A DNA stretch of 64,000 nucleotides from Sutcliffiella horikoshii (GCF_008180725.1 NZ_VTEV01000002.1:466426-530425); one strand, 5' to 3'. Counted from the first letter of the stretch, positions 1 through 9,985 are shown. Notes: a model not told the origin generated them from the sequence alone. Made by a program: numbers and translations.

Positions 1-710
1 TAAATCCTGAAAAAGGAGAGGTAGTCTTCGCCACTGCCAACCTGCCAAACTGGGAAGGTACGAAACTGAAAGCCTTTTTGGAAAAGAAGTACGAAGTAGA
101 ATCTTATATTGAGAATGATGCAAATACCGCCTTACTCGGAGAAATGTGGGCAGGCGCTACCTATAACAAGCAATTAGAAACTGCAGTCATGCTGACACTC
201 GGCACAGGAGTTGGCGGAGCCACTGCAATAAACGGAAAAATACTTAACGGAAGCAAATTTCAGAGTGGAGAATGGGGACATGTCATTCTCGTCCCTCATG
301 GAAAACCGTGTAATTGTGGAAAAGATGGCTGTATTGAACAATATCTATCAGGTACAGCTTTGACACAAGCCGTTCGCACCGAAACGGAACTCGCTTTTAC
401 ACATGGTGCTGAGATTTTCGAAGCATATTCAAATGGAAATAAACAGGTCAAAAAGGTGGTTGACCGATATATAGATTATTTGACGATTGTCATCTACAAC
501 ATCACGGTTGCAATTGATCCACAGGCCATTCTTATTGGCGGTGGTCTTATCGAATCCCAAGCACACTGGTGGAATGAACTTGAAAAGAAACTAAAAAATA
601 TGGATGTAAACACTGCAGTCATACCTGCTTTACTTGGAAACAAAGCCGGAATGTTCGGGGCGGCAGCAATGGCATTACAACATATAGAGAAAAGAGGGGA
701 GTCCGTTTGA
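1..710 (+). CDS. ROK family sugar kinase/regulator, 5' end cut by the window
   Basis: The reading frame is open from base 3, so the N-terminus, including the phosphate-binding DxGxT loop, lies outside the window. Visible are the catalytic segment ENDANTALLGE, the ROK signature TLGTGVGG, and an intact zinc site made of GEWGH followed by CNCGKDGCIE. ROK proteins are sugar kinases or transcription repressors. An N-terminal HTH cannot be excluded because that part is missing. The stop overlaps the next start by four bases (TTGA), so it is translated with the ABC permease genes. In this operon a sugar kinase for the imported or released hexose is the most likely role. Confidence 0.9.
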   Translation, partial: NPEKGEVVFATANLPNWEGTKLKAFLEKKYEVESYIENDANTALLGEMWAGATYNKQLETAVMLTLGTGVGGATAINGKILNGSKFQSGEWGHVILVPHGKPCNCGKDGCIEQYLSGTALTQAVRTETELAFTHGAEIFEAYSNGNKQVKKVVDRYIDYLTIVIYNITVAIDPQAILIGGGLIESQAHWWNELEKKLKNMDVNTAVIPALLGNKAGMFGAAAMALQHIEKRGESV

Positions 711-1582
711 AAAGAAATCCTTTAACACCATTTTTATTTTTAGTTCCAGGATTAATTATCTTGGGTGCATTCATCTTTTACCCTATGCTCCATGCCATTT
801 GGCTCAGCTTCACTAACTACAATATTGTCAATGATGCCGAATTTATAGGCCTAGAAAACTATCAGGCTCTTTTTGAAGATCCATTGTTTTGGAAAGTTTT
901 AGGGCAAACGCTACTTTACCTCATCCTTGTCGTTCCTGCACTTGTAGTGTTACCTATCTTCCTTGCCATCCTAGTAAATAAACAAATAAAAGGAATTGGA
1001 TTTTTCCGTTCTGCTTACTACATACCAGTAGTTACGTCCATGGTGGTCGTCGGAATTGCTTGGAAATGGGTTTATGCCGACCAGGGTGTACTTAATTACA
1101 TTCTTGATTCTCTTGGTGTGATTTCAGCTCCTGTAAACTGGCTGACTTCCACATCTACTTCCATTTTTGCTGTAATGATTGTGACCATTTGGAAGGGACT
1201 TGGTTACTATATGGTCATTTATCTTGCAGGTTTACAGTCTATCCCCGATGACCTTTATGAAGCTGCTGATATTGACGGGGCAACCAAGTGGAAACAAATT
1301 TGGCACATTACAGTTCCACTCTTGATGCCTTCCATTATGATTGTAACAATTATGTCTTCTATTTCAGCAATGAAAGTTTTTGAAGAAATCTATGTCATGA
1401 CAGGTGGCGGACCACTTAACAGCTCCAAAACACTTGTATTCTATATTTACCAAGAAGCTTTTGAGAAACTGCAGATGGGGTATGCGAGTGCCGCAGGGGT
1501 TGTCTTATTCTTAATTACCTTAATTTTCTCCATTATCAACATCAAATTCATGAACAAAAAAGAAACGGTCATAAAGGGGTGA
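707..1582 (+). CDS. ABC transporter permease, sugar type (MalF/UgpA-like)
   Basis: A 291-residue inner-membrane component of a binding-protein-dependent carbohydrate importer (CUT1 type). It shows six hydrophobic segments, and the cytoplasmic EAA loop is visible as EAADIDGATKWKQIW near residue 187, where the ATPase docks. The TTG start overlaps the upstream stop. The paired permease follows with another four-base overlap. No substrate-binding protein or ATPase gene is in the window; the binding protein is probably upstream, and the ATPase may be a shared MsmX-type protein as is common in Bacillus (family knowledge). The substrate is inferred to be a mannose-containing oligosaccharide from the downstream alpha-mannosidase. 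Confidence 0.93.
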   Translation: MKRNPLTPFLFLVPGLIILGAFIFYPMLHAIWLSFTNYNIVNDAEFIGLENYQALFEDPLFWKVLGQTLLYLILVVPALVVLPIFLAILVNKQIKGIGFFRSAYYIPVVTSMVVVGIAWKWVYADQGVLNYILDSLGVISAPVNWLTSTSTSIFAVMIVTIWKGLGYYMVIYLAGLQSIPDDLYEAADIDGATKWKQIWHITVPLLMPSIMIVTIMSSISAMKVFEEIYVMTGGGPLNSSKTLVFYIYQEAFEKLQMGYASAAGVVLFLITLIFSIINIKFMNKKETVIKG

Positions 1583-1587
1583 TGAAC

Positions 1588-2481
1588 ATGAATTCTCCTT
1601 CAATAAATACAAAACAAGTGAATGTAATAAATCCCAAACCTAAAAAGCCACTGACATTCAAAAAAGTGTTAAAGACTTCTCTAACTTATGCGACACTCTT
1701 ATTTGTCACGCTTATCATGGTAGGTCCATTTCTATGGTTGTTGGCAACCTCTTTGAAATCCGGTGGGGAAAACATTTTCTCCTATCCGCCACAATTCATA
1801 CCGGAAAAAATCACCTTCCAGAACTACGTGGAAGTTATGAACTTCTTCCCCTTCTGGCGTTATTTATGGAACAGTATTGTTGTTTCTGTTATTACGGTGC
1901 TCCTAAATATCATTTTCTGTTCTCTAGCTGCCTACCCGTTGGCACGCATGCAATTCCGTGGAAAAACACTGGTATTTGTCTTAATTATCAGTACGATGAT
2001 GATCCCCTTTCAGCTTCTAATGATACCGATTTATTTGCTTGCATTAGAAATGGGATTGCAAAACACATATGCAGGATTAATTTTACCTCACGCAACGACT
2101 GCATTTGGAATATTCCTGATGCGACAAGCATTCTTAACCATTCCTTACGAATTGGATGAATCAGCAAGGATGGACGGGGCGAATTCCTTCCAGATTTGGT
2201 GGAGAATCCTCATGCCACTTGTAAAACCATCTATTGTCACGTTATCCATTTTTACGTTTATGATGGCATGGGGAGACTTCCTCTGGCCACTAATTATTCT
2301 GAATGATACAAGCATGTACACCCTACCGCTTGGAGTAAACACGTTAGCTGGCTCCTTTTCAGCTAACTGGCGTTATATAGCAGCTGGTTCTATCATCTCC
2401 ATTCTGCCGATCATCATTATTTTCGCCATTCTGCAGCGCCACTTCATTGCCGGAGCGATGAAAGGAGCGGTAAAAGGATGA
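1588..2481 (+). CDS. ABC transporter permease, sugar type (MalG/UgpE-like)
   Basis: Second permease of the CUT1-type importer. It has a cytoplasmic N-terminal tail of about 30 residues, six membrane segments and the EAA loop ESARMDGANSFQIWW. Three in-frame starts exist (GTG 1579, ATG 1582, ATG 1588). The Shine-Dalgarno run AAAGGGG at 1573-1579 best fits ATG 1588, with 8 bases between. GTG 1579 would overlap the preceding stop. The stop overlaps the ATG of the alpha-mannosidase gene, so the four genes form a tightly coupled unit. Confidence 0.92.
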   Translation: MNSPSINTKQVNVINPKPKKPLTFKKVLKTSLTYATLLFVTLIMVGPFLWLLATSLKSGGENIFSYPPQFIPEKITFQNYVEVMNFFPFWRYLWNSIVVSVITVLLNIIFCSLAAYPLARMQFRGKTLVFVLIISTMMIPFQLLMIPIYLLALEMGLQNTYAGLILPHATTAFGIFLMRQAFLTIPYELDESARMDGANSFQIWWRILMPLVKPSIVTLSIFTFMMAWGDFLWPLIILNDTSMYTLPLGVNTLAGSFSANWRYIAAGSIISILPIIIIFAILQRHFIAGAMKGAVKG

Positions 2482-5051
2482 CAGTGAAAACATACACTTG
2501 CTACGTCGTTTTTCAAACGCACTGGGACCGAGAATGGTACTTGCCTTTCGAGGTTTACCGTCACCGCTTGACTCAAGTAATTGATCGAATAGTAGAAGGT
2601 CTCGAGAATAATGAGCTGGAACAGTTTGTTCTGGATGGCCAGATGGCTGCACTAGAGGATTACTTAGAGGTATGCGAACCATATATGGAGGAGCGCATCC
2701 TCTCTCTTATAAAAGAAAAGAAAATTATCATTGGCCCTTGGTATGTACTTGCAGATGAGTTTCTCGTTTCCGGTGAATCACTCATTCGAAACTTGGAAAT
2801 TGGAATGAAGCTTGCCAATAAATATGGTGAATCACAAATGGTGGGCTATTTACCTGATACGTTTGGTCATGTCAGCCAAATGCCTCAACTTCTTAAAGGC
2901 TTCGGGATAGACAATGCCATAGCTTGGCGAGGCATTGATTCAGACAAATCCGAACTTATCTGGAAGGCACCAGACGGCTCACAGGTGTTGACCGTCTTTC
3001 TACCAGAAGGGTATTACCAACCTGTCCTAAATGAGGAATCATATCAAACCTCTATGGCAAACTATGTGGAAAAGGTGAAGGGATTCGCTCAAACATCAGC
3101 CCTTCTTTTAACAAATGGGGGAGATCACTTGATGCCAAAGCATGGGGATATGCTTGGGAAGATAAACGAAATCTCTTCAGAGGAAGTTACATTTGTATCT
3201 AGTACATATGAACATTACTTAACTTCTTTAAAAGCCGAACTTCCTGAAGATCTGCCTGTATATTATGGAGAACTGAGAAGCAATAAACATGCTTATGTCC
3301 TTCCCAATGTCTTATCAACAAGAACCTACTTGAAGCAGCAGAATCAGATGATGGAGGACGAATTAACAGGTTATACAGAGCCACTATTAACATTAACTGC
3401 ATCAAACAATTATCCTGCCAGGTATCTAGAGGAATCTTGGAAACTACTTATGAAAAATCATCCACATGATAGTATTTGTGGTTGCAGCCTTGATGAGGTG
3501 CACCGTGAGATGGAAACACGAACCATGAAGCTGGGACAGCGCTTAGAGTCTCTTCAAATGGGAGCCTTGGCAGCAGCAGGTATACAGGATGCTGCAGAGA
3601 GCGGTCATGCTACAAGAAAACCATTTGAGGATAATACGGTTTTTACAGTATTTAATCCTCATGTTCACAGCTATTCTGGTCCTATCAGAGGGACGATTTG
3701 GTTAAAAGAGGACATAGATTTCTCCTTGGTGGATGAACACGGTCAATACTATCAACCTACTATTCTTTCAAAGAGAAAAGACCGTCACTTCGCCTCCCCG
3801 CTTGATGCTTTTCCTGAATTTACGGAAGGGACATTTTATGAGGTGATATTTTCTGTTGAAGAGCTGCCAGCAACTTCTCTTACTACTTTTCGAGTAGTGG
3901 AAGGTGAATATAAGACATTAGTTGAAATGGAAGCTGGTGTAGTAGATACAGCCTTTTACCGCATAAATGTCGAAACAGACGGCTCATTGACTTTGGAGGA
4001 AAAGACAACCGGTCGTACCTACAAAGGGTTACAATCTTTTTACAGTTCATTGGATGTGGGAGATGAATACACATACTCTCCACCGAAGGACGATATAAGA
4101 ACGTTTGGAAGATTAAAAGGAAATCCAAAAGTAGATTACTCGGGGGATGTTTCTCTCCTACACTACACAGTTGAATTGGAAGTCCCGGCAGGTTGTAGAG
4201 AGGATCGCACGGGACCTGTAGAGGAAAAAGTGACAACAGAGATACAAGTGACTGTTATGCTCACAAGTCACTCTCCAAGAATAGAAAGTAAAGTGAAAGT
4301 ATTAAACCGAGCACAGGACCAACGGCTTCGTGTGCAATTTCCTCTAGGAGCTACCATTGAACAGACATACAGTGACACCGCTTTTGATGTGGTAAAGCGG
4401 CCTGCAAAAAAAATAGAGGAGTTTGATGCTCCAAAGCAAAAAGAAGTGCCTGTAGTTGTGGAGCCTTCCCTATCTTTCATACGTGCAGAACAAAATGGAG
4501 TAGGGATTCACTTTTTCCATAGAGGGCTACAGGAATACCAAGTAGTTCCTAGTGGGAAGGAAGATATTCTTGAGGTGACAGTATTACGTTCAGTTGGTTG
4601 GCTTTCCCGTGATGACTTACGTACTCGCGGAGGTGGGGCTGGGCCTGGGATGGAGACTCCTGAAGGGCAATGCCTAGGCACCTACACTTTTGATATTGCT
4701 TTTGAACCTGCTTCTGGATGCACAAATGGAAACATTGCTAAATCTGCCCACTTTTATAGAATCCCTCCAAGAATATATCCAGGGGACGCACGTGGAAAGA
4801 ACTTAGTTAGATTAGTAGAAATCGATAACAAGGAAGTGCAATGGAGTGCCCTTTACTGTTCGGATGGAGAGATGTATCTCCGACTATGGAATCCAACCAA
4901 GAAGGAACAAGCTTTCCAATTTTCGACTGGACAAGAAATAAACACTATTACGAAAGTAAATATGGATAAAAGTGAACTTATTCTGTTAAACGACCAAAGT
5001 GATAGGCTGTCACCAAAAGGTATTGCCAACTACAGACTACAGTTTTCATAA
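2478..5051 (+). CDS. Alpha-mannosidase, glycoside hydrolase family 38
   Basis: An 857-residue retaining, zinc-dependent GH38 enzyme that releases mannose from alpha-mannosides. The metal-binding THWDREWY motif is at residues 14-21. The nucleophile segment GYLPDTFGH places the catalytic Asp near residue 127. The NHPHDSICGCSLDEVH segment near residue 325 carries further metal and substrate contacts. The C-terminal half is the usual GH38 beta-rich region. There is no signal peptide, so it acts on imported oligosaccharides. The start overlaps the permease stop. Length and motif order are normal for bacterial members (MngB type). Confidence 0.95.
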   Translation: MTVKTYTCYVVFQTHWDREWYLPFEVYRHRLTQVIDRIVEGLENNELEQFVLDGQMAALEDYLEVCEPYMEERILSLIKEKKIIIGPWYVLADEFLVSGESLIRNLEIGMKLANKYGESQMVGYLPDTFGHVSQMPQLLKGFGIDNAIAWRGIDSDKSELIWKAPDGSQVLTVFLPEGYYQPVLNEESYQTSMANYVEKVKGFAQTSALLLTNGGDHLMPKHGDMLGKINEISSEEVTFVSSTYEHYLTSLKAELPEDLPVYYGELRSNKHAYVLPNVLSTRTYLKQQNQMMEDELTGYTEPLLTLTASNNYPARYLEESWKLLMKNHPHDSICGCSLDEVHREMETRTMKLGQRLESLQMGALAAAGIQDAAESGHATRKPFEDNTVFTVFNPHVHSYSGPIRGTIWLKEDIDFSLVDEHGQYYQPTILSKRKDRHFASPLDAFPEFTEGTFYEVIFSVEELPATSLTTFRVVEGEYKTLVEMEAGVVDTAFYRINVETDGSLTLEEKTTGRTYKGLQSFYSSLDVGDEYTYSPPKDDIRTFGRLKGNPKVDYSGDVSLLHYTVELEVPAGCREDRTGPVEEKVTTEIQVTVMLTSHSPRIESKVKVLNRAQDQRLRVQFPLGATIEQTYSDTAFDVVKRPAKKIEEFDAPKQKEVPVVVEPSLSFIRAEQNGVGIHFFHRGLQEYQVVPSGKEDILEVTVLRSVGWLSRDDLRTRGGGAGPGMETPEGQCLGTYTFDIAFEPASGCTNGNIAKSAHFYRIPPRIYPGDARGKNLVRLVEIDNKEVQWSALYCSDGEMYLRLWNPTKKEQAFQFSTGQEINTITKVNMDKSELILLNDQSDRLSPKGIANYRLQFS

Positions 5052-5063
5052 AGGGAGCTTGTG

Positions 5064-6593
5064 ATGATGAATAGAAAAATAGCATTGATTCCCATTGATG
5101 CAAGACCTGTTACAAGAGAACTTCCAAAACAGATTGCCAAAATTGGCGGGTGGGAGGTTCTATTACCAGAAAAAGAAATGCTTGGTTTTTTGAAAAGACC
5201 TGGCAACATCAAAAGTTTAAGCGAATGGCTTTTAAAGGTAGCACCGCAAGTAGACGGGTTCGTCCTTTCTACCGATATGCTCGCATATGGAGGTCTTGTT
5301 CCATCGAGGATTAACACAGAGGAGTTACAAGTAATCCTAAAGAGATTGGAACTTATCCTACATTTGAAAAAGACATATCCTGAAAAACCAATCATGGCTT
5401 TTAGCGCAACCATGCGAATATCTAATAATTATGTTAATGAAGAAGAGAAAGAGTATTGGAAAGATTACGGGGAGGAAATTTGGCAGTACTCTTATCATAC
5501 TCACCGCTTTGTACGTACAGAATGTGAAGACTCCAAAACTACAGTTGAGCGGTTATCTGCTGTTATTCCAACTAATATTTTACAAGATTATCTACAAACA
5601 CGAGAGAGAAACTTTCAAGTGAACCTTTCTCTATTAGATCAAGTGGAAAATGGAACGTTGGATGTGCTTGTATTTCCACAGGACGATACATCCGAATATG
5701 GTTTAAATATTGAAGAGCAGGAGAGGCTCACTGATTATGTACGTAAACGGCAGTTATCCTCCAAGGTTTTTATTTACCCAGGCGCAGATGAAGTGGCTAA
5801 TACCCTCATCTCAAGGCTTATTTACACACTAGAAAATGTGGAGCCACCTTCTTTCTTCCCTTTTTATAGTGGCGAAACAGGTTCCCATGTACATGCAATG
5901 TATGAGGACAGACCCATATGTGAATCGGTAAAAGGACAAATTTACGCATTTGGAAGCTATACAGTAGACAATGCCAGTGATGCTGATATCGTCTTTGCTG
6001 TTAACGTACCAGGTAAGCGACAAGGCGACCTCGCTCTACAGAAATTCTTGGGTGAAGTAGATACATCCCATCGAAACATAGGTGAATGGATTTCCAGGAT
6101 TCTTCACTACGTTAAAAGAAAGAAGTTGGTTGGTATTGCAGATGTAGCTTATGCCAATGGAGCAGATCCCTCCATGCTCCCTAGTCTTTTAGATAAGGTG
6201 AATCTCTCTACTTTATGCGGGTTTGGTGCTTGGAATACCGCGGGGAATACCTTAGGGACGGTGGTTGCTCAATCCGCCATGGTCTATTTGCAAAAAGCGA
6301 AGCCTTCCGTTCCGTTTGAGGATGTTCAAGCAAGAATGGAGCAACAAATGGTATTAAGGCTCCTGGATGACTATCTCTACCAAACAATTGTGAGGCAACA
6401 AGTGCGTAAAGCAGTCAAAACTGACACCATCTCAGATGAAACCCTTCTTCAAGAAGTTACAGCCAGATTCCATGAAGAGGCAAAAGTCTTTTTAGAAAAG
6501 TACTCCTTAACTTATGAAATAAATGATATTTATTTGCCTTGGAATCGAACCTTTGAAATAGGTATCTGTTTAGAAGAAAAAGGAGCCAACTAG
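5064..6593 (+). CDS. DUF4127 family protein
   Basis: About 509 residues, recognised as DUF4127 from the start KIALIPIDARPVTRELP, the FVLSTDMLAYGGLVPSRI segment, FPQDDTSEYGLN and YPGADEVANTL. The recurrent Asp-rich motifs and absence of a signal peptide suggest a cytoplasmic enzyme acting on sugars, but no activity is established to my knowledge. Starts GTG 5061, ATG 5064 and ATG 5067 are all in frame after AAGGGAG (5051-5057); ATG 5064 or 5067 has the best spacing. It lies between the mannosidase and a ROK kinase with almost no gaps, so it very probably acts on the same glycan. Confidence 0.88.
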   Translation: MMNRKIALIPIDARPVTRELPKQIAKIGGWEVLLPEKEMLGFLKRPGNIKSLSEWLLKVAPQVDGFVLSTDMLAYGGLVPSRINTEELQVILKRLELILHLKKTYPEKPIMAFSATMRISNNYVNEEEKEYWKDYGEEIWQYSYHTHRFVRTECEDSKTTVERLSAVIPTNILQDYLQTRERNFQVNLSLLDQVENGTLDVLVFPQDDTSEYGLNIEEQERLTDYVRKRQLSSKVFIYPGADEVANTLISRLIYTLENVEPPSFFPFYSGETGSHVHAMYEDRPICESVKGQIYAFGSYTVDNASDADIVFAVNVPGKRQGDLALQKFLGEVDTSHRNIGEWISRILHYVKRKKLVGIADVAYANGADPSMLPSLLDKVNLSTLCGFGAWNTAGNTLGTVVAQSAMVYLQKAKPSVPFEDVQARMEQQMVLRLLDDYLYQTIVRQQVRKAVKTDTISDETLLQEVTARFHEEAKVFLEKYSLTYEINDIYLPWNRTFEIGICLEEKGAN

Positions 6594-6594
6594 T

Positions 6595-7482
6595 ATGGGG
6601 TTAAGAATAGGGGTCGATTTAGGAGGGACCAATCTACGTGTGGCTTTAGTTAAAGAGGACGGTAAAATAGTCAGGGACATGGAGCGGAAAACAGAAGTGG
6701 CAAAAGGTCCACAATACATCATAGATAAGATGATTGATATGATACGTGAAATGAAGGGGGATGAAGTGATAAAAGGCGTTGGTGTAGGTTGCCCAGGACC
6801 ACTTGATCCAAAAACAGGAGTCATCTATAACCCGCCCAATCTTCCCGGTTGGAACAACATCCCTCTAGCAAACATTTTGGAAAAGTCATTATATGAACAT
6901 GTGAAAATCGATAATGATGCCAACGCAGCAGCTCTTGCAGAAGCCAAATTCGGAGCAGGTGTTGGTGCCGAAAGTGTCTATTATATAACGGTTAGTACAG
7001 GAGTTGGCGGCGGCTTTGTATTGGATGGAAAGGTGTTTCAGGGTGCAGCAGGTTACGCAGGTGAAATCGGAAATATGATTATTCTTCCTGGAGGGCCAAC
7101 ACATAATAGTTTAAATGCTGGAGCACTGGAAAGCTTGGCAAGCGGGACGGCAATTGGTCTGAGCGGACAAAAAGGTGGAATGTCCGGGGGAGCGGAAGAA
7201 GTGATTCACTTGGCGTCATTAGGAAATCCAACGGCACAAACCATCTTGGATAATGCAATAAACTACTTGGCTATTGGGATAGCTAACCTTGTGCATTCTG
7301 TAAACCCATCCATCTTTGTCCTTGGTGGAGGTGTAATGAAATCCGAACGCCAGTTGCTTGAACCTATAAAAGAAAAAGTAAAAAACTACGTATATCCGAG
7401 ACTGAAGGAAACAATTAATATCGTTCCGGCATCTCTTGGTCCAAAAGCCGGAGTAATTGGTTCGGCGTTTTTAATCCATTGA
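6595..7482 (+). CDS. ROK family kinase lacking the ROK zinc motif
   Basis: 295 residues with a clear N-terminal phosphate loop GVDLGGTNLRVALV, the catalytic-Asp segment DNDANAAALAEAKFG and VSTGVGGGFVLDG. The zinc site that defines most ROK members is absent: GEIGH is GEIGN, and the CxCGxxGCxE block is replaced by GGPTHNSLNAGALESLASG. The fold and ATP-site residues look intact, so it is probably an active hexokinase with a changed sugar site, for instance for mannose or a modified sugar. An AAAAGGAG site lies 10 bases before the ATG. The cut ROK gene at the window start keeps the zinc site, so the operon carries two distinct ROK proteins. Confidence 0.88.
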   Translation: MGLRIGVDLGGTNLRVALVKEDGKIVRDMERKTEVAKGPQYIIDKMIDMIREMKGDEVIKGVGVGCPGPLDPKTGVIYNPPNLPGWNNIPLANILEKSLYEHVKIDNDANAAALAEAKFGAGVGAESVYYITVSTGVGGGFVLDGKVFQGAAGYAGEIGNMIILPGGPTHNSLNAGALESLASGTAIGLSGQKGGMSGGAEEVIHLASLGNPTAQTILDNAINYLAIGIANLVHSVNPSIFVLGGGVMKSERQLLEPIKEKVKNYVYPRLKETINIVPASLGPKAGVIGSAFLIH

Positions 7483-7614
7483 TGAACGATACGATCACAC
7501 TTCATTTAAGGAGGTGATTCATTCTCAATACATTCAAGTGGGAGAAGTTTTTTCGAAACAGCATTTATCATTGGTCACGGTCAGACTTAGAATGCAAAGG
7601 GGAGAAGATTGAGG

Positions 7615-9951
7615 ATGAAAAAAAGTAGTAAGAAGGTAAATCTGTTCATAATCAGTGCATTGGTTTTGGCGCTGATCATAACTGGCTTTCCTATTCAACA
7701 ACAAACTAGTGCAGCATTGGCGCAAGATCTTGTAAAAGCAGCAAATGGGGAAACGCATGTCATTTTTGATTACAACAGATTAAGAGGGGCCGATCAGATA
7801 ATCGTTTATACACCAGAGTTTGGTGCAAGTACAAAGAATAATCGCTGGGGAGTAGAGGTAGTCGTAGAGGATGGAATGATAACAGAGGTTCGTGATGGAA
7901 CTGTCGTAGATCTTTCCAACGCGCCAATCCCTGAAAATGGGTTCGTTGTCTCTGCTCATGGTACAGCAAGAACATGGGTGATGGCGAATCTGAAGGAAGG
8001 CGATACGGTCGAAATTTTAGAAGATGTCATCACAGATCCAGTGAGAACATCCACTTTTTCTATTAATAAAATAGATCCGCAAGCACCCTACGAGTTTCCG
8101 GGCGGGCGCGGAGCGGATGAACTAGTTGTCTATACATCTTCATATGGAAAAGAACGAACTGGTACTAACCAATACGGTGCAGAATTTATTGTTCGCAATG
8201 GAATTGTGGTGGAAATGTCCGGTAGCAACAGTCTTATCCCTGAAGACGGATTCGTGGTGTCGGGTCATGGAGCGGCACAAAGATGGATCCTTGAAAACAC
8301 ACAGGTTGGAGCGGAAGTAACATTTGACCCAAATACTATGAAGATTACTTCTCGTATTGATGCAAGCGCATACATACGCGCGGCAGAACTTGTCATTGAA
8401 AAAGCGTCAGCTCAAATTGAAGCAGCGGAAACTAATTTTCTAGACGTACCAATCGAGGAAGCGAAATCCTCACTTAATGAGGCAGCAGAATCATTGAGAA
8501 TGGCAGAAGAGGCATTCGGTAAAGAGGATTGGCAACGTACTATTGATTATTCGGAACTTGCCGCACAACAGGCTAACAAAGCAGGATTCCAAACGGTGGA
8601 ATCAAAAGTTGTGGATGCACGAGGAGTTTGGCATCGTCCGACTGAAAGTAACCGAGAGGACATCATTGAAACGTTGGATAAGCTTGCGGACTCTAACTTT
8701 AACATTCTATTCTTAGAGACATTTTTCCATGGTTACACCATCTATCCAAGTGAAATTGCCGAACAAAATCCAAACTTTGTAGGCTGGAATCCTCTGGAAG
8801 TCTTTATTGAGGAAGGAAAGAAACGTGGGATCGAAGTTCATGCTTGGGTTCACACCTTCTTTGTTGGCCATGAGTCCCTAAATCCTCCTGGTCCTATTTT
8901 GACAGAACATCCTGAGTGGGCCGCGGTCGATCGTGAAGGTCGAATTCCTTCTGTGAAAGAAGTAGGCTATTACTATCTTAACCCTGCATTGCCAGCAGTT
9001 CGCGATCATCTATCCAGTATTTTTAACGAGATGATATCAACACATGATGTGGATGGACTTCACCTGGATTATATCCGTTACCCTGTCAGTCTGCCGATTG
9101 AAAATGGCTACAGCTATGATGAGTATAGCCGTAATGAATTCAAGAAGGTTTCGGGTGTCGATCCGTTGGACATCACACCTGCAGACACTGAGCTTTGGGA
9201 AGCTTGGAATGTGTGGAGACAAAATCAAATATCCAGCTTTGTAGAAAGAATTCACGGCGAAGTGAAGGAAGTTGACGAATCGTTAGAACTTTCAACTGCT
9301 GTGTTCCCGGAAGTGTCGGACGCCATCGATCAAAAATTTCAAAACTGGGTGGAATGGGTTAGTGCAGGCTACATGGATTTCATTACTCCGATGATTTACG
9401 CAGTGGATACAAACTATGTGCAACGTACAACCAATTCATTTTTAGATCGCTTCCAACAACCTGTTTTATCTTATATTGGTTTGGCTCCATTTGTAGGCTT
9501 TTCCGATGAACTTTTGGTAGATCAGGTAAAAGCAATGACGGAAACGGATGCAGCTGGACAGGTTCAATTTGCCTTGCATTCCTTAAGAGCAGAGCATTTT
9601 GAAGCCTTAAAGGCAGGTCCGCAGCGTAAAAAAGCGTTCTTACCTCATGCTGACCCAATGCATGCAGCTAAATTGTTAGTGAAAGACATAAAACGTAAAA
9701 TTGCTGATATTTATATACCTAGGGATGGGGTAGACCACCCTGCAATTAGAGCGTTGGAGCAGAAGTTTAGAAACTTGGAGAGAGCTGTAGGTAAAGGGGA
9801 AATCTCTGAGGTAAATGGAAAAATCTTAGAGGCCCAGGACTTTATAAAGGATCGTGAAAAACATATCCGACCAGCAGTTTCTGAACACCTACTAAAAGAT
9901 CTTGATCAGATGGAACAGCTTATGGACTTTGCAGAATTCAAGCAGCAATAA
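7615..9951 (+). CDS. Secreted GHL10-type glycoside hydrolase-like protein
   Basis: About 778 residues. The N-terminus MKKSSKK followed by a hydrophobic stretch ending near QTSA is a Sec signal peptide. Two related repeats follow (about residues 55-135 and 150-225), each starting RGAD, containing VVYT and ending in a GHG motif. A helical segment (250-320) precedes the GHL10/DUF187 TIM barrel (about 330-650), with RGVWHRPTESN, VHAWVHTFF and DGLHLDYIRYP visible; the last carries the likely catalytic Asp region. A helical C-terminal part follows. TTG 7609 is also in frame. As the only exported enzyme of the operon it probably attacks the polymer outside the cell before import. Confidence 0.88.
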   Translation: MKKSSKKVNLFIISALVLALIITGFPIQQQTSAALAQDLVKAANGETHVIFDYNRLRGADQIIVYTPEFGASTKNNRWGVEVVVEDGMITEVRDGTVVDLSNAPIPENGFVVSAHGTARTWVMANLKEGDTVEILEDVITDPVRTSTFSINKIDPQAPYEFPGGRGADELVVYTSSYGKERTGTNQYGAEFIVRNGIVVEMSGSNSLIPEDGFVVSGHGAAQRWILENTQVGAEVTFDPNTMKITSRIDASAYIRAAELVIEKASAQIEAAETNFLDVPIEEAKSSLNEAAESLRMAEEAFGKEDWQRTIDYSELAAQQANKAGFQTVESKVVDARGVWHRPTESNREDIIETLDKLADSNFNILFLETFFHGYTIYPSEIAEQNPNFVGWNPLEVFIEEGKKRGIEVHAWVHTFFVGHESLNPPGPILTEHPEWAAVDREGRIPSVKEVGYYYLNPALPAVRDHLSSIFNEMISTHDVDGLHLDYIRYPVSLPIENGYSYDEYSRNEFKKVSGVDPLDITPADTELWEAWNVWRQNQISSFVERIHGEVKEVDESLELSTAVFPEVSDAIDQKFQNWVEWVSAGYMDFITPMIYAVDTNYVQRTTNSFLDRFQQPVLSYIGLAPFVGFSDELLVDQVKAMTETDAAGQVQFALHSLRAEHFEALKAGPQRKKAFLPHADPMHAAKLLVKDIKRKIADIYIPRDGVDHPAIRALEQKFRNLERAVGKGEISEVNGKILEAQDFIKDREKHIRPAVSEHLLKDLDQMEQLMDFAEFKQQ

Positions 9952-9955
9952 GGAT

Positions 9956-9985
9956 AACTGGTGACGGGTAGACCTGTCACCAGTT
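9956..9985 (+). terminator. Perfect hairpin between hydrolase and oxidoreductase genes
   Basis: AACTGGTGAC pairs exactly with GTCACCAGTT, and three further pairs (one G-T) extend the stem to 13 with a TAGA loop. It starts five bases after the GHL10 stop. Only three T residues follow, so it is a weak terminator at most. It may instead attenuate or protect mRNA inside the operon. Confidence 0.45.

Noticed and set aside
7514-7612. 32-codon GTG frame directly before the GHL10 gene, overlapping its start region.
   Set aside because: The GGAGG sequence overlaps the GTG itself, leaving no proper ribosome site, and the product has no recognisable feature. The gap is more likely untranslated leader.
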